From Deferribacteres bacterium (GTDB lineage: Bacteria > Zhuqueibacterota > Zhuqueibacteria > Zhuqueibacterales > Geothermadaptataceae): 64,000 nt of DNA. Numbering within the stretch: the first letter of the stretch is position 1; each line of letters starts with the position of its first letter. The notes beneath the pieces were generated by a model, which saw only the letters and a list, made by a program, of their open reading frames with translations, did no database searches and was not told the DNA's origin. A program made the position numbers and the translations under genes. Shown piece by piece: positions 27,889 to 36,109 of the stretch. Where the stretch lies: NCBI GenBank assembly GCA_020633655.1, contig JACKDF010000007.1, forward strand, positions 1 to 64,000. Direction: 5' to 3'.

Positions 27889-27945
27889 TTATTGGGCAGA
27901 AGATATCCTCCACCCATTGCTGATTTTATGCAATATAAATTGGGC
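27889..27945 (-). repeat. Palindromic intergenic repeat, copy A (inverted, diverged)
   Basis: Matches the reverse complement of copies C and D: ATTGGGCAG, then GATATCC, then CCCATTGCT and TGCAATATAAA follow in the same order with small gaps. It is the most diverged copy and lies between the GH57 gene and pyk. Confidence 0.6.
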
Positions 27946-27988
27946 TAATTCATTTTAACTTGTAAACTTTTTATTCTACTAAAAATAA

Positions 27989-29413
27989 ATGCTAAATCTT
28001 GAGAACAGACGCACAAAAATTGTATGTACAATTGGTCCCGCAACGGACTCGCGGGAAAAAATCGCCCAGCTAATCGATGCTGGAATGAACGTGGCCAGAA
28101 TAAATTTCTCCCACGGCTCATACGAAGAACACCAGTTAAAAATTGAAAACATCCGTGCTGTAGCTGCAGAAAAAAATGCACCGGTGGCAATTTTACAGGA
28201 CTTGTCTGGTCCTAAAGTCCGCATCGGAAAAATCGATGGTACAATTGAACTAAAAGAAGGCGAGCGCTTTACTCTCTATGCTTACCGGGAACAGGGCGAC
28301 GTGACCGGCGTTGGCGTCTCCTATCCGGAGATGATTAATTCCATAGAGCCCGGACATGTTGTTTTACTCGCTGACGGGGCATTGCGATTGCGAGCTCAGA
28401 AAGTAAGTGCCGATCGTGTTGAATGCATTGTGGAAATCGGAGGCAGTTTAACTTCACACAAAGGGATTAATTTACCGGAAAGTTTCCTGGAAATTTCCGG
28501 AATGACGGAGAAAGATCAACGCGATTTGGAATTTGGGATCAAAGTTGGTGTTGACATGGTGGCCCTCAGCTTTGTTCGCCGTCCGCAAGACGTATTTAAA
28601 CTGCGTAATCTTCTCTACCATAGTGGCGTGGATATTCCTGTTATTGCGAAAATAGAGAAACACGAAGCCATCAAACAGTTTGATGAGATTTTAAATATTT
28701 CAGATGGGATTATGGTAGCCAGGGGTGATCTTGCCGTAGAAATTCCACTTGAGCAGGTTCCACTAATTCAAAAGGAAATTATCAGCAAATGTAACGTACT
28801 TGGCAAGCCGGTGATTACGGCCACGCAGATGCTGAAATCCATGGTCGATAATTTTCGGCCAACACGTGCCGAAGCAGCAGATGTGGCCAATGCGATGCTC
28901 GATGGATCCGATGCCGTTATGTTATCCGAAGAAACGGCGATCGGCAAATATCCAATAGAAACTGTCAAGACAATGCACCGCATATTGGCGGCGTCGGAAG
29001 CGAAGCGCAAGTCGAACTGGACTATGCCGACACAGATGACTTTTGGAGAAATAACAGTTGCAGCAGCAGTAAGTCATGGGGCCGTCATGATGGCGGAAGA
29101 TCTGAATGCCTGTGCGATTGTAACTCCCACTTCAAGTGGTTCAACAACGCGAATGGTTGCACGGTATCGTCCACAAAGACCTATTATCGCCCTTTGTTCA
29201 ACAAAAGAAGCACAGATGAAATTGTGTGTTGTTTGGGGAGTGTATCCCGTGTATGCCAGTGAATTGCTCAAGGGAGAAGAGTTTTTCGAAGTTGTAAAAA
29301 AACATATCAAGCGATTTGATTTTATTCGCCAGGGCGACAGAATCGTCATCACAGCGGCTTTGCCTGTAGCGCCTGGTCGAACAAATGTTATAAAAGTTGA
29401 AGAAATTAACTAG
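27989..29413 (+). CDS. pyk: Pyruvate kinase
   Basis: A 474-residue glycolytic enzyme that converts phosphoenolpyruvate and ADP to pyruvate and ATP. Motifs: TKIVCTIGPATDS at the N-terminus, NFSHGSYEEH, IAKIEKHEAI with the catalytic Lys, and GIMVARGDLAVEIP for Mg2+. The B domain (about 70-165) and the C-terminal regulatory domain (from about 345) are complete. The length is normal. The ATG at 27989 has no strong ribosome site. eno and gpmI follow on the same strand, so the three lower-glycolysis enzymes are clustered, with a repeat directly after this stop codon. Confidence 0.97.
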   Translation: MLNLENRRTKIVCTIGPATDSREKIAQLIDAGMNVARINFSHGSYEEHQLKIENIRAVAAEKNAPVAILQDLSGPKVRIGKIDGTIELKEGERFTLYAYREQGDVTGVGVSYPEMINSIEPGHVVLLADGALRLRAQKVSADRVECIVEIGGSLTSHKGINLPESFLEISGMTEKDQRDLEFGIKVGVDMVALSFVRRPQDVFKLRNLLYHSGVDIPVIAKIEKHEAIKQFDEILNISDGIMVARGDLAVEIPLEQVPLIQKEIISKCNVLGKPVITATQMLKSMVDNFRPTRAEAADVANAMLDGSDAVMLSEETAIGKYPIETVKTMHRILAASEAKRKSNWTMPTQMTFGEITVAAAVSHGAVMMAEDLNACAIVTPTSSGSTTRMVARYRPQRPIIALCSTKEAQMKLCVVWGVYPVYASELLKGEEFFEVVKKHIKRFDFIRQGDRIVITAALPVAPGRTNVIKVEEIN

Positions 29414-29471
29414 CCTGCTTTATTGATGCACTATGCCATTTGATTCCTGGACAGGGATATCCCCTGCCCAA
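29414..29471 (+). repeat. Palindromic intergenic repeat, copy B
   Basis: Begins CCTGCTTTATTGATGCA directly at the pyk stop codon and contains the core GGACAGGGATAT / CCCCTGCCCA. The right end seen in copies C and D (TTATAAATT..GCAG) is weak or missing here. Confidence 0.75.
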
Positions 29472-29540
29472 AAATTTCGGTGTTTTAAAAAGTAAGCTAA
29501 CCACAGAACACATTATAATAACAATAATTAGGAGAAAAAT

Positions 29541-30830
29541 ATGTTATCAATTACCGAAGTACACGGACGTGAAATTCTCGATTCCAGAGGAAACCCAACC
29601 GTCGAGGTCGACGTCGTTCTGGAAGATGGAACTGTAGGACGGGCTGCCGTACCTTCAGGTGCATCGACCGGTGTTCATGAAGCTGTTGAATTACGCGATG
29701 GTGATGAATTGCGCTATGGCGGCAAAGGCGTATCCAAAGCTGTTGAAAATATTAATGAGGTCATTGCTCCAGAAGTTGTGGGCCAACTGGTGACAAATCA
29801 GATTGGTATCGATAAGTTGATGATCGAACTTGATGGAACAGCAAACAAAAGCAAATTGGGTGCAAATGCCATTTTAGGTGTTTCCCTCGCCGTTGCAAAA
29901 GCAGCAGCAGCCATTAGTGGTTTACCTTTGTATCAATATATTGGTGGTGTTTACGCGCACAACTTACCGGTTCCCATGATGAATATTTTAAACGGTGGTT
30001 CCCATGCGGATAACAATGTGGATTTGCAGGAATTTATGGTGATGCCTGCAGGCGCAAAATCATTTGGTGAAGCATTGCGAATGGGGGCTGAAATTTTTCA
30101 TGCATTGAAAGCTGTGCTGAAAGTTAAAGGGCTAAATACAGCTGTTGGGGATGAAGGCGGTTTTGCCCCGGATCTTAAATCAAATTCTGAAGCGCTTGAT
30201 GTTATTATGGACGCAATCGAAAAGGCAGGTTACAAAGCCGGTGAAGATGTTTACATCGCCCTCGATCCAGCCTCAAGTGAATTTTACAATAAAGAAACCG
30301 CTAAGTATGAGTTAAAATCAGAAAACCGTGAATTGACTTCCGAAGAAATGGCTGAGTATTATGTCGAACTTGTAAATAAGTATCCAATCATTTCCATTGA
30401 AGATGGTATGGCAGAAGATGACTGGGATGGCTGGAAACTTCTGACAGAAAAACTTGGTGACAAAGTTCAGCTGGTCGGCGATGATCTCTTTGTGACCAAT
30501 ACCAACAGATTGAGCAAAGGCATTACTGAAAAAATTGCTAATTCTATTTTAATTAAAGTCAACCAAATCGGTACCTTGACAGAAACATTGGCTGCAATTG
30601 AAATGGCACATAAAGCCGGATATACTGCCGTTATCTCGCACCGTTCAGGTGAAACGGAAGATACAACAATCGCCGACATCGCCGTGGCGACCAGTGCCTG
30701 CCAGATTAAAACAGGTTCTGCCTCCCGTACGGATCGTATCGCCAAATACAACCAGCTATTACGAATTGAAGAAGAGTTGGATGATGCGGGCAGTTACCCG
30801 GGTTTGAGCGCATTCAATCATTTGAAATAA
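29541..30830 (+). CDS. eno: Enolase
   Basis: A 429-residue enzyme that interconverts 2-phosphoglycerate and phosphoenolpyruvate. It opens with EVHGREILDSRGNPTVEV; GDEGGFAPD, SIEDGMAEDDW, LVGDDLFVTN, LIKVNQIGT and SHRSGETED supply the Mg2+ ligands and catalytic Lys/Glu. ATTAGGAG precedes the ATG by 7 nt. Full length with no anomaly. In many bacteria enolase is also part of the RNA degradosome; nothing in this sequence bears on that. Confidence 0.98.
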   Translation: MLSITEVHGREILDSRGNPTVEVDVVLEDGTVGRAAVPSGASTGVHEAVELRDGDELRYGGKGVSKAVENINEVIAPEVVGQLVTNQIGIDKLMIELDGTANKSKLGANAILGVSLAVAKAAAAISGLPLYQYIGGVYAHNLPVPMMNILNGGSHADNNVDLQEFMVMPAGAKSFGEALRMGAEIFHALKAVLKVKGLNTAVGDEGGFAPDLKSNSEALDVIMDAIEKAGYKAGEDVYIALDPASSEFYNKETAKYELKSENRELTSEEMAEYYVELVNKYPIISIEDGMAEDDWDGWKLLTEKLGDKVQLVGDDLFVTNTNRLSKGITEKIANSILIKVNQIGTLTETLAAIEMAHKAGYTAVISHRSGETEDTTIADIAVATSACQIKTGSASRTDRIAKYNQLLRIEEELDDAGSYPGLSAFNHLK

Positions 30831-30839
30831 GGGTGTGTC

Positions 30840-32375
30840 ATGAAAAAAAAGTTAATAATGGTCGTACTTGACGGGTTTGGGATTAATCCAACACCGCATG
30901 CCAATGCGGTGTTGTTGGCAAAAACCCCGACATTCGACAAATTGTGGCACACTTATCCGCACACCATGCTTGACGCTTCGGCGGAAGCAGTTGGATTGCC
31001 GGCGCGCCAGATTGGTGGCTCAGAAGTCGGACACATGCATCTAGCTTCAGGCCGGATTATTCAATCTGATCTTGCCTACATCGATTCCCAGATTCAAACC
31101 GGGGAGTTTTTTGAAAATGCTGTGTTGAAAAAAGCACTGCTCGCTGCAAAGGAAGGCAATAAGAAAGTGCATCTTTTCGGTTTGTTGTCCGATGGCGGTG
31201 TGCATAGTTCCAATGAACATCTCTATGCTTTGCTCGAAATGGCAAAAAAACAAGCCGTGGAAAATGTTGTTGTTCACTGCTTGCTGGATGGTCGTGATGT
31301 TCCGCCAAAATGTGCAGATAAATTCGTCGTCGAACTCGAACAGAAAATGCAAGAGATCGGCGTTGGTAAAATCGCCTCCGTCATGGGACGTTATTATGCC
31401 ATGGATCGCGATAATCGTTGGGACCGGGTCAATAAAGCACTGGATGTATTATTTAAAGGGATCGGGCGTGCATTTCACAAACCTTTGGATGCTGTAAAAA
31501 GCGCTTATGATGCCGGAGAATCGGATGAATTCGTAACGCCAGCGGTCATCATTGATAACAATGAAAAACCCGTCGGCATAATCGAAGAAGGGGATTCCCT
31601 CATCGGTTTCAATTTCCGCGGTGATCGGATGCGTCAGGATTTTCATGTATTTCTTAAAACGGATGTCGGAATGGAGAGATACCCGGATAGTCCTAATTTT
31701 CATGTTTGCGCTTTTATGCAATATGCGGATATCTTGCAGTATCCTGTTGCATTTAACCGGAAGAAAAACAAAGTAGGACTCGGACAATATCTCAGTGAAA
31801 TGAATATGGCACAACTGCGCATTTCAGAAAGTGAGAAATATCCGCATGTGAGTTTTTTCTTCAATATTCAGTCGGATGAATTAATGAAAGGCGAAGAACG
31901 AATTAAAATTCCCTCTCCCGCTGTGAGTGTATACAATGAGAAGCCTGAAATGAGTGCCAACGAGGTAACGAACGCATTCCTGAAGGAATACAAAAAAGAT
32001 ATCTATGATTTCATGCTGATCAATTATGCCAATCCGGATATGGTTGGTCACACCGGCGTTTTGGAAGCAGCTATTAAGGCCGTTGAGACTGTGGATATCC
32101 AGTTAAACAGATTATTCGAGCATGCTTTTGATCCGGATACAACAATTCTTGTGACGGCCGATCATGGCAACAGCGAAGAGATGGTTAATTTCCTGACAGG
32201 TGAACCGCATACAGCACATACGTTGAATTGTGTTCCCTTCATCGTCGCTGATCATAAACGTAAACCCTGGATGCATGTTGGTGGATTATCCAATGTTGCG
32301 CCGACTATTCTTGAATTGATGGGCAAACCGAAACCAGATTTTATGGAAAAGGAATCGCTCATAACAAAGATGTAA
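30840..32375 (+). CDS. gpmI: 2,3-bisphosphoglycerate-independent phosphoglycerate mutase
   Basis: A 511-residue Mn2+-dependent mutase (alkaline-phosphatase superfamily) that interconverts 3- and 2-phosphoglycerate. Asp11 in VVLDGFG and catalytic Ser61 in GGSEVGHMH are visible; the usual GNSEVGHMN is slightly changed. GRYYAMDRDNRW, NFRGDRMRQ, and VTADHGNSEEM complete the metal and substrate sites. It begins 9 nt behind eno, which indicates an eno-gpmI transcript. Confidence 0.97.
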   Translation: MKKKLIMVVLDGFGINPTPHANAVLLAKTPTFDKLWHTYPHTMLDASAEAVGLPARQIGGSEVGHMHLASGRIIQSDLAYIDSQIQTGEFFENAVLKKALLAAKEGNKKVHLFGLLSDGGVHSSNEHLYALLEMAKKQAVENVVVHCLLDGRDVPPKCADKFVVELEQKMQEIGVGKIASVMGRYYAMDRDNRWDRVNKALDVLFKGIGRAFHKPLDAVKSAYDAGESDEFVTPAVIIDNNEKPVGIIEEGDSLIGFNFRGDRMRQDFHVFLKTDVGMERYPDSPNFHVCAFMQYADILQYPVAFNRKKNKVGLGQYLSEMNMAQLRISESEKYPHVSFFFNIQSDELMKGEERIKIPSPAVSVYNEKPEMSANEVTNAFLKEYKKDIYDFMLINYANPDMVGHTGVLEAAIKAVETVDIQLNRLFEHAFDPDTTILVTADHGNSEEMVNFLTGEPHTAHTLNCVPFIVADHKRKPWMHVGGLSNVAPTILELMGKPKPDFMEKESLITKM

Positions 32376-32378
32376 ATG

Positions 32379-32398
32379 TTACCATACTTTGGTAATTT
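32379..32398 (+). terminator. Weak hairpin after gpmI
   Basis: TTACCA and TGGTAA at 32379-32395 can pair around a short loop, followed by TTTC. It is 3 nt past the gpmI stop. The stem is only 6 bp, so termination is uncertain. Confidence 0.4.
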
Positions 32399-32411
32399 CA
32401 AAAAAATACAA

Positions 32412-32442
32412 TTGCCAAAACAAGTGAGATTTTATATATTTG
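32412..32442 (+). promoter_or_regulatory. Promoter-like site TTG-N20-TATATTTG
   Basis: TTG at 32412-32414, exactly 20 nt, then TATATTTG at 32435-32442. This matches the known Bacteroidetes -33/-7 pattern (TTG and TAnnTTTG) and also reads as TTGCCA-17-TATATT in sigma70 terms. The next protein start is 500 nt away, so it more likely drives the small-RNA candidate just downstream. Confidence 0.6.
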
Positions 32443-32448
32443 TTTTGT

Positions 32449-32656
32449 TGAAAATAAGTTTCGCTTCACCAAATGGATAATGTTTTTTTACGATGAATTA
32501 TCACCGTATACAGAGACACGATAAAACAATTGTTCGAGGCAAATCAGTTACTGCATGTCAAAATGTTGTGGAGAACTGATACAATGGAGCGTAACGCAAT
32601 AAAATCTCGATAAAAAATGAAAAGGGCTGCCGCAATCCGGTAAGCCCTTTTCTTAT
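32449..32656 (+). ncRNA. Candidate structured small RNA
   Basis: About 205 nt between the promoter-like site and a Rho-independent terminator, with no ORF. Compensating arms: GTTTCGCTTCA (32458-32468) pairs with TGGAGCGTAAC (32585-32595) with one mismatch and one G-U; inside it GATAAT/ATTATC (32476-32481, 32497-32502) and ATCAGTT/AACTGAT (32543-32549, 32574-32580) form two hairpins. The result is a closed multi-branch fold followed by the terminator. It does not match the SRP RNA, tmRNA or RNase P patterns I know; 6S RNA has a similar size but a single long hairpin. Family unknown. Confidence 0.45.
32620..32656 (+). terminator. Rho-independent terminator of the small-RNA candidate
   Basis: AAAAGGGCT (32620-32628) pairs with AGCCCTTTT (32643-32651), and CCG/CGG extend the stem around CAATC. 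TCTT follows. Confidence 0.8.
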
Positions 32657-32684
32657 TAATACGCCGAAGGATGGAGAATTCCTG

Positions 32685-32755
32685 CCATGCTTAATCATGG
32701 AAAAACAAAAAACGACCCGTACCTCATATAATCACGATGAAATACGGTTTTTTTT
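32685..32755. terminator. Second hairpin/terminator pair, possibly bidirectional
   Basis: CCATG/CATGG (32685-32700) is followed by A-rich sequence and by a stem CCGTA..TCAT / ATGA..TACGG (32717-32747) with eight T (32748-32755). A-rich sequence on its left side would serve as U-run for minus-strand transcripts. Two terminators in one 570-bp gap suggest that a second short transcript may lie here. The rest of the gap up to 32946 shows nothing else. Confidence 0.6.
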
Positions 32756-32946
32756 ATTCCTTGGAGTGGGAAGAAAAAAGCCGCCTTTCTATATTTTAAC
32801 ATGCTTAATTCAGAAATAAAATGAGGTTGGTCAGCGGATATCTTCTGACTATCACCAGAGCTTTGCAGCGTATGAATGAACCAGGTTTACTGAAATCCTG
32901 ACTACTACTAAAAAATTCATATAATTTTAATCGGGAGAATTAAACA

Positions 32947-33387
32947 ATGTGGCATGATTATCTAATTGAGGGTGATGAACGTATTAGAGAAGTTTTGCAT
33001 GACATTAAAAAGATTGCAGTTATTGGCATGAAAGATGAGACACATGAAAATGAAGCTTCATATACCGTTCCTCGTTATTTACAGGATCACGGATATGAAA
33101 TAATTCCCGTTAATCCCGGTTGCACTTCAATTTTAGGACGCACATGCTTTGATAATTTGACTTCAATAACCGAGCCCATAGACGCTGTTCTGGTATTTCG
33201 CTCTCCCAGCAAGGTTCCGCCCCATGCAAAAGAAACCATAGAACTGGAACACAAACCGAAGGTATTTTGGATGCAACACGGGATTCGCAATATGGATGCA
33301 GCACACAAACTTGCTGCAGCCGGAATTAAAGTAGTTCAGGACCATTGCATGTATTCTGAACACTTGCGTTTGATCCGTGACAATTAA
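32947..33387 (+). CDS. CoA-binding domain protein (YccU-like)
   Basis: A 146-residue protein made of one Rossmann-type CoA-binding domain. IAVIGMKDE near residue 24 is the nucleotide loop; EIIPVNPG, DAVLVFRSP, VFWMQHGI and VVQDHCMYSEH are conserved in this family. Family members bind CoA but their cellular task is not settled. TCGGGAGAATTAAACA provides a ribosome site. It is followed after 97 nt by a dehydrogenase gene; no operon partner explains its role. Confidence 0.9.
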   Translation: MWHDYLIEGDERIREVLHDIKKIAVIGMKDETHENEASYTVPRYLQDHGYEIIPVNPGCTSILGRTCFDNLTSITEPIDAVLVFRSPSKVPPHAKETIELEHKPKVFWMQHGIRNMDAAHKLAAAGIKVVQDHCMYSEHLRLIRDN

Positions 33388-33484
33388 GTAAGAATACCGA
33401 CTTCATCTGCTTGCTTATTCTGAAATGAAGATGTATATTGCAGCATTGTTTTATAGTGAAGAATAAGTAAGCAGGTGAATAATT

Positions 33485-34468
33485 TTGAATTCTGATAAAA
33501 ATGTTTTTTTAACACGTCCCCTGCCGCAGCCCCAGGTTGAAAGACTGCAATCCCTTTTTCCTCGTTTTCACCACAATCAAGAAAATCGATCACTTACTCA
33601 GACTGAATTGAGTAAACATGTCAAAGGAGCAGATGCACTTTTATGTTTGCTCAATGACAAAATTGATGCCGATATTATCGATTCAGCTGGACCGCAATTG
33701 CGTATTATTGCCAATTATGCAACTGGATACGATAATATTGATATTGCTTATGCGACGCAACGCGGTATTTGTGTAACCAATACTCCTGATGTGCTGACCG
33801 ATGCAACCGCCGATTTAGCCTGGGCTTTGCTCCTGTCTGTCTCGAGGCGAATTGTCGAGGCACACGAATATTCGGTTAAAAATCGATTTAAAGGCTGGGA
33901 TCCAATTCTCCTGCTGGGGGGAGAAATCACCGGTAAAACTCTCGGAATTATTGGTGCCGGCCGCATCGGCACAGCTATGGCACAACGATCCCGTGGATGG
34001 AATATGCCAGTTGTTTATTACTCCAATAAACACAATGAAACTTTGGAGGGCTGGGGTGCAAAAAAAGCAGCGAATCTCGAGGATCTACTGCAGGTCGCAG
34101 ATTTTATCTCCCTGCATGTCCCTTTGACAGTGGAAACAAAATATCTGATTAATCGGGAAACGTTAGCCCTTCTGAAACCGACAGCTTATTTGATAAATAC
34201 TTCACGAGGTAAAGTAATTGACGAACAGGCCCTTGTGGACTATTTGAAAAATAAACGGATCGCCGGTGCAGGGTTGGATGTCTTTGAAAATGAACCCGAA
34301 ATACATACTGATTTGAAAGAGTTGCCAAATGTTGTTCTGGCACCGCATATTGGTTCAGCAACTACAGAAACCAGAACCCGCATGGCGGAAATGGCAGTTG
34401 ATAATATAGTATCGGTGCTTGCAGGTAACAAGCCACCGAATCTAGTTAATACGGAGGTGTGGAAATAA
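33485..34468 (+). CDS. Glyoxylate/hydroxypyruvate reductase (D-2-hydroxyacid dehydrogenase)
   Basis: A 327-residue NAD(P)-dependent enzyme that probably reduces glyoxylate or hydroxypyruvate to glycolate or D-glycerate. The Rossmann motif is GIIGAGRIGTAMA near residue 158; catalytic Arg (NTSRGKVIDE), Glu (ENEPEI) and His (APHIGSATTETR) are in order. The start is a TTG at 33485, with CAGGTGA 6 nt upstream; no ATG is available near the first strand. The closest named group is GyaR/GhrB-like, but phosphoglycerate or other hydroxyacids cannot be excluded. Confidence 0.9.
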   Translation: MNSDKNVFLTRPLPQPQVERLQSLFPRFHHNQENRSLTQTELSKHVKGADALLCLLNDKIDADIIDSAGPQLRIIANYATGYDNIDIAYATQRGICVTNTPDVLTDATADLAWALLLSVSRRIVEAHEYSVKNRFKGWDPILLLGGEITGKTLGIIGAGRIGTAMAQRSRGWNMPVVYYSNKHNETLEGWGAKKAANLEDLLQVADFISLHVPLTVETKYLINRETLALLKPTAYLINTSRGKVIDEQALVDYLKNKRIAGAGLDVFENEPEIHTDLKELPNVVLAPHIGSATTETRTRMAEMAVDNIVSVLAGNKPPNLVNTEVWK

Positions 34469-34489
34469 TTATCTCAGAAAGGATGTAGA

Positions 34490-35395
34490 ATGAATTGGAT
34501 GAATCGGTTTATTGCGACGACTTTGCCTGCCGTGCCCAAACCAATTGTTCGATTTTTTTCAAAAAAATATATCGCGGGGAATACAATAAATGACGCCGTA
34601 CGGACGATCAAAAATCTGCAAGAGCAGGGGTGCATCGCCACGGTGGACGTTTTGGGTGAAAATATTAAAAATTTAAGGGAAGCAGATAAAACGGTACATG
34701 AATATCTTCGTGTTTTGGACCGTATAGAGCAGGAGCAGCTTAATTGTAATGTTTCTATAAAATTGACACAGTTTGGCCTTGTGCTCGATAAAAATAGATG
34801 TTATGAAAATGTGCATAAAATTGTTGAATCGGTGAAAACGAAAAACAATTTTCTGCGCGTTGATATGGAAGATTCTGAATGCACAACTTCTACATTGGAA
34901 ATATTCTCACGATTTGCGCAAGAGTACCCTGAAAATGTTGGCATTGTGATCCAGGCGTACTTGCGTCGTTCCATGAACGATATTTCAGTCCTATTGGAAA
35001 ATGTTCCCAAATTAAATGTACGCTTGTGCAAAGGGATTTATGTGGAACCACGCCAAATAGCATTCAAAGATCCAGCTATAATTAACTATAATTTTATGGC
35101 TTTGCTTGAAAAATTATTTGAAGGCGGCGCCTACGTTGGAATCGCTACGCATGATGAACGCCTGGTTTGGCATTCACAAGAACTCATTCGTAAAATGAAA
35201 ATACCGCATTCCCGTTACGAGTATCAAATGCTATTAGGGGTTGATGAGGAACTAAGGCAAAGCATTGTCGCTAATGGCCATCGGTTGCGGGTTTATGTAC
35301 CGTATGGTCAAAAGTGGTATGCCTACTCCCTGCGACGGTTAAAAGAAAACCCACAAATAGCCGGTTACGTTCTGAGAGGAATGCTGCATCGTTGA
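34490..35395 (+). CDS. Proline dehydrogenase (monofunctional)
   Basis: A 301-residue FAD-dependent enzyme that oxidises L-proline to pyrroline-5-carboxylate. SIKLTQFG, FLRVDMEDSE, VQAYLRRS-like strand (IVIQAYLRRS), VRLCKGIY and the C-terminal YSLRRLKENP are the known flavin and proline contacts. It is the short single-domain form. The partner P5C dehydrogenase is not adjacent; the complete ALDH at 43112 sits with deoC and is a less likely partner. The stop overlaps the archease start by 4 nt (TTGA). Confidence 0.93.
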   Translation: MNWMNRFIATTLPAVPKPIVRFFSKKYIAGNTINDAVRTIKNLQEQGCIATVDVLGENIKNLREADKTVHEYLRVLDRIEQEQLNCNVSIKLTQFGLVLDKNRCYENVHKIVESVKTKNNFLRVDMEDSECTTSTLEIFSRFAQEYPENVGIVIQAYLRRSMNDISVLLENVPKLNVRLCKGIYVEPRQIAFKDPAIINYNFMALLEKLFEGGAYVGIATHDERLVWHSQELIRKMKIPHSRYEYQMLLGVDEELRQSIVANGHRLRVYVPYGQKWYAYSLRRLKENPQIAGYVLRGMLHR

Positions 35396-35817
35396 GCGAA
35401 GAAGTATGGCTTAAGGAAATCGACCACACGGGGGATTGTGGTTTCATCGTCGAAGCAGCATCGATGGAGCAGTTGTTCGAGAGAGCTGCGTTTGGCATGA
35501 TGAAAATTATCACTGATATCGAAACAATCTCACCTGCTCAGGAGATCCCATTCACTGTTACAGCAGAAGATTCCCTGGCTCTGCTGCGTAACTGGCTTTC
35601 ACAAATCAATTATTATCATATCACAAAAGAGTTTCTGTTTTGTCGATTTAAAATCGATGTTTTAATGGATGCATATGCCTCCGGCACAGCGATGGGTCAA
35701 CCCATTGACTATGAAAAACATATGGTTTATACGGAAATTAAAGCAGTAACTTTTCATGGACTAAAAATTGAGCACCATAAGTCAAGGCTGCACGCCACTA
35801 TAATTTTCGATTTATGA
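35392..35817 (+). CDS. Archease
   Basis: A 141-residue protein of the archease family, which in archaea and animals promotes guanylylation and turnover of the RNA ligase RtcB. The family pattern is clear: KEIDHTGDCGFIVEA near the N-terminus, then an alpha/beta body and EIKAVTFHGLKIE followed by a final IIFDL. I start it at TTG 35392, which overlaps the preceding stop, because this gives the standard family length; a longer upstream extension of the frame reads as noise. No rtcB is present in the window. Coupling to proline dehydrogenase looks coincidental. Confidence 0.88.
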   Translation: MSEEVWLKEIDHTGDCGFIVEAASMEQLFERAAFGMMKIITDIETISPAQEIPFTVTAEDSLALLRNWLSQINYYHITKEFLFCRFKIDVLMDAYASGTAMGQPIDYEKHMVYTEIKAVTFHGLKIEHHKSRLHATIIFDL

Positions 35818-35855
35818 TGAAATTAGAAGGGTTTAGCGGATTGACTTTATAAAAA

Positions 35856-35869
35856 ATAATACGTATTAT
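35856..35869. promoter_or_regulatory. 14-bp perfect palindrome
   Basis: ATAATACGTATTAT lies 38 nt after the archease stop. It could be a protein-binding site, but AT-rich palindromes of this size also arise by chance. Confidence 0.25.
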
Positions 35870-35957
35870 GTCGGTCTGCTCAAATTTGCTGCCTGTATTA
35901 TTCAAAAACTTTTTATTGGCAGCAAAGTATCTCGAATTACTACAAGTGTACGCCATA

Positions 35958-35995
35958 AATAAAGCAGGGTAATGAAGAGATTATCCTGCTTTATT
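35958..35995 (+). terminator. Hairpin terminator after archease gene
   Basis: AATAAAGCAGGGTAAT (35958-35973) and ATTATCCTGCTTTATT (35980-35995) form a 16-bp stem with one G-U around GAAGAG. The right arm is also the left end of repeat copy C. Confidence 0.75.
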
Positions 35996-36067
35996 CATGC
36001 AATGCCGAATGTGAATGATGGGCAGGAGGAATCCCCTGCCCAATCTTGATTGTTATAAATTAAGCAG
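35985..36067 (+). repeat. Palindromic intergenic repeat, copy C
   Basis: 83 bp: CCTGCTTTATTCATGCAATGC at the left, core GGGCAGGAGGAATCCCCTGCCC-like palindrome in the middle (36030-36052), then CAATCTTGATTG and TATAAATTAAGCAG at the right. Left and right ends are inverted repeats. It lies just before the mla genes. Confidence 0.8.
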
Positions 36068-36109
36068 ACTTTAATATATTTTCCGATATTTGAAGGAATC
36101 TGAGCTTTT

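Noticed and set aside
32449..32656. Assignment of the RNA candidate as tmRNA or 6S RNA
   Set aside because: No tRNA-like ends or tag frame for tmRNA; the visible pairing is multi-branched rather than the single long 6S hairpin.
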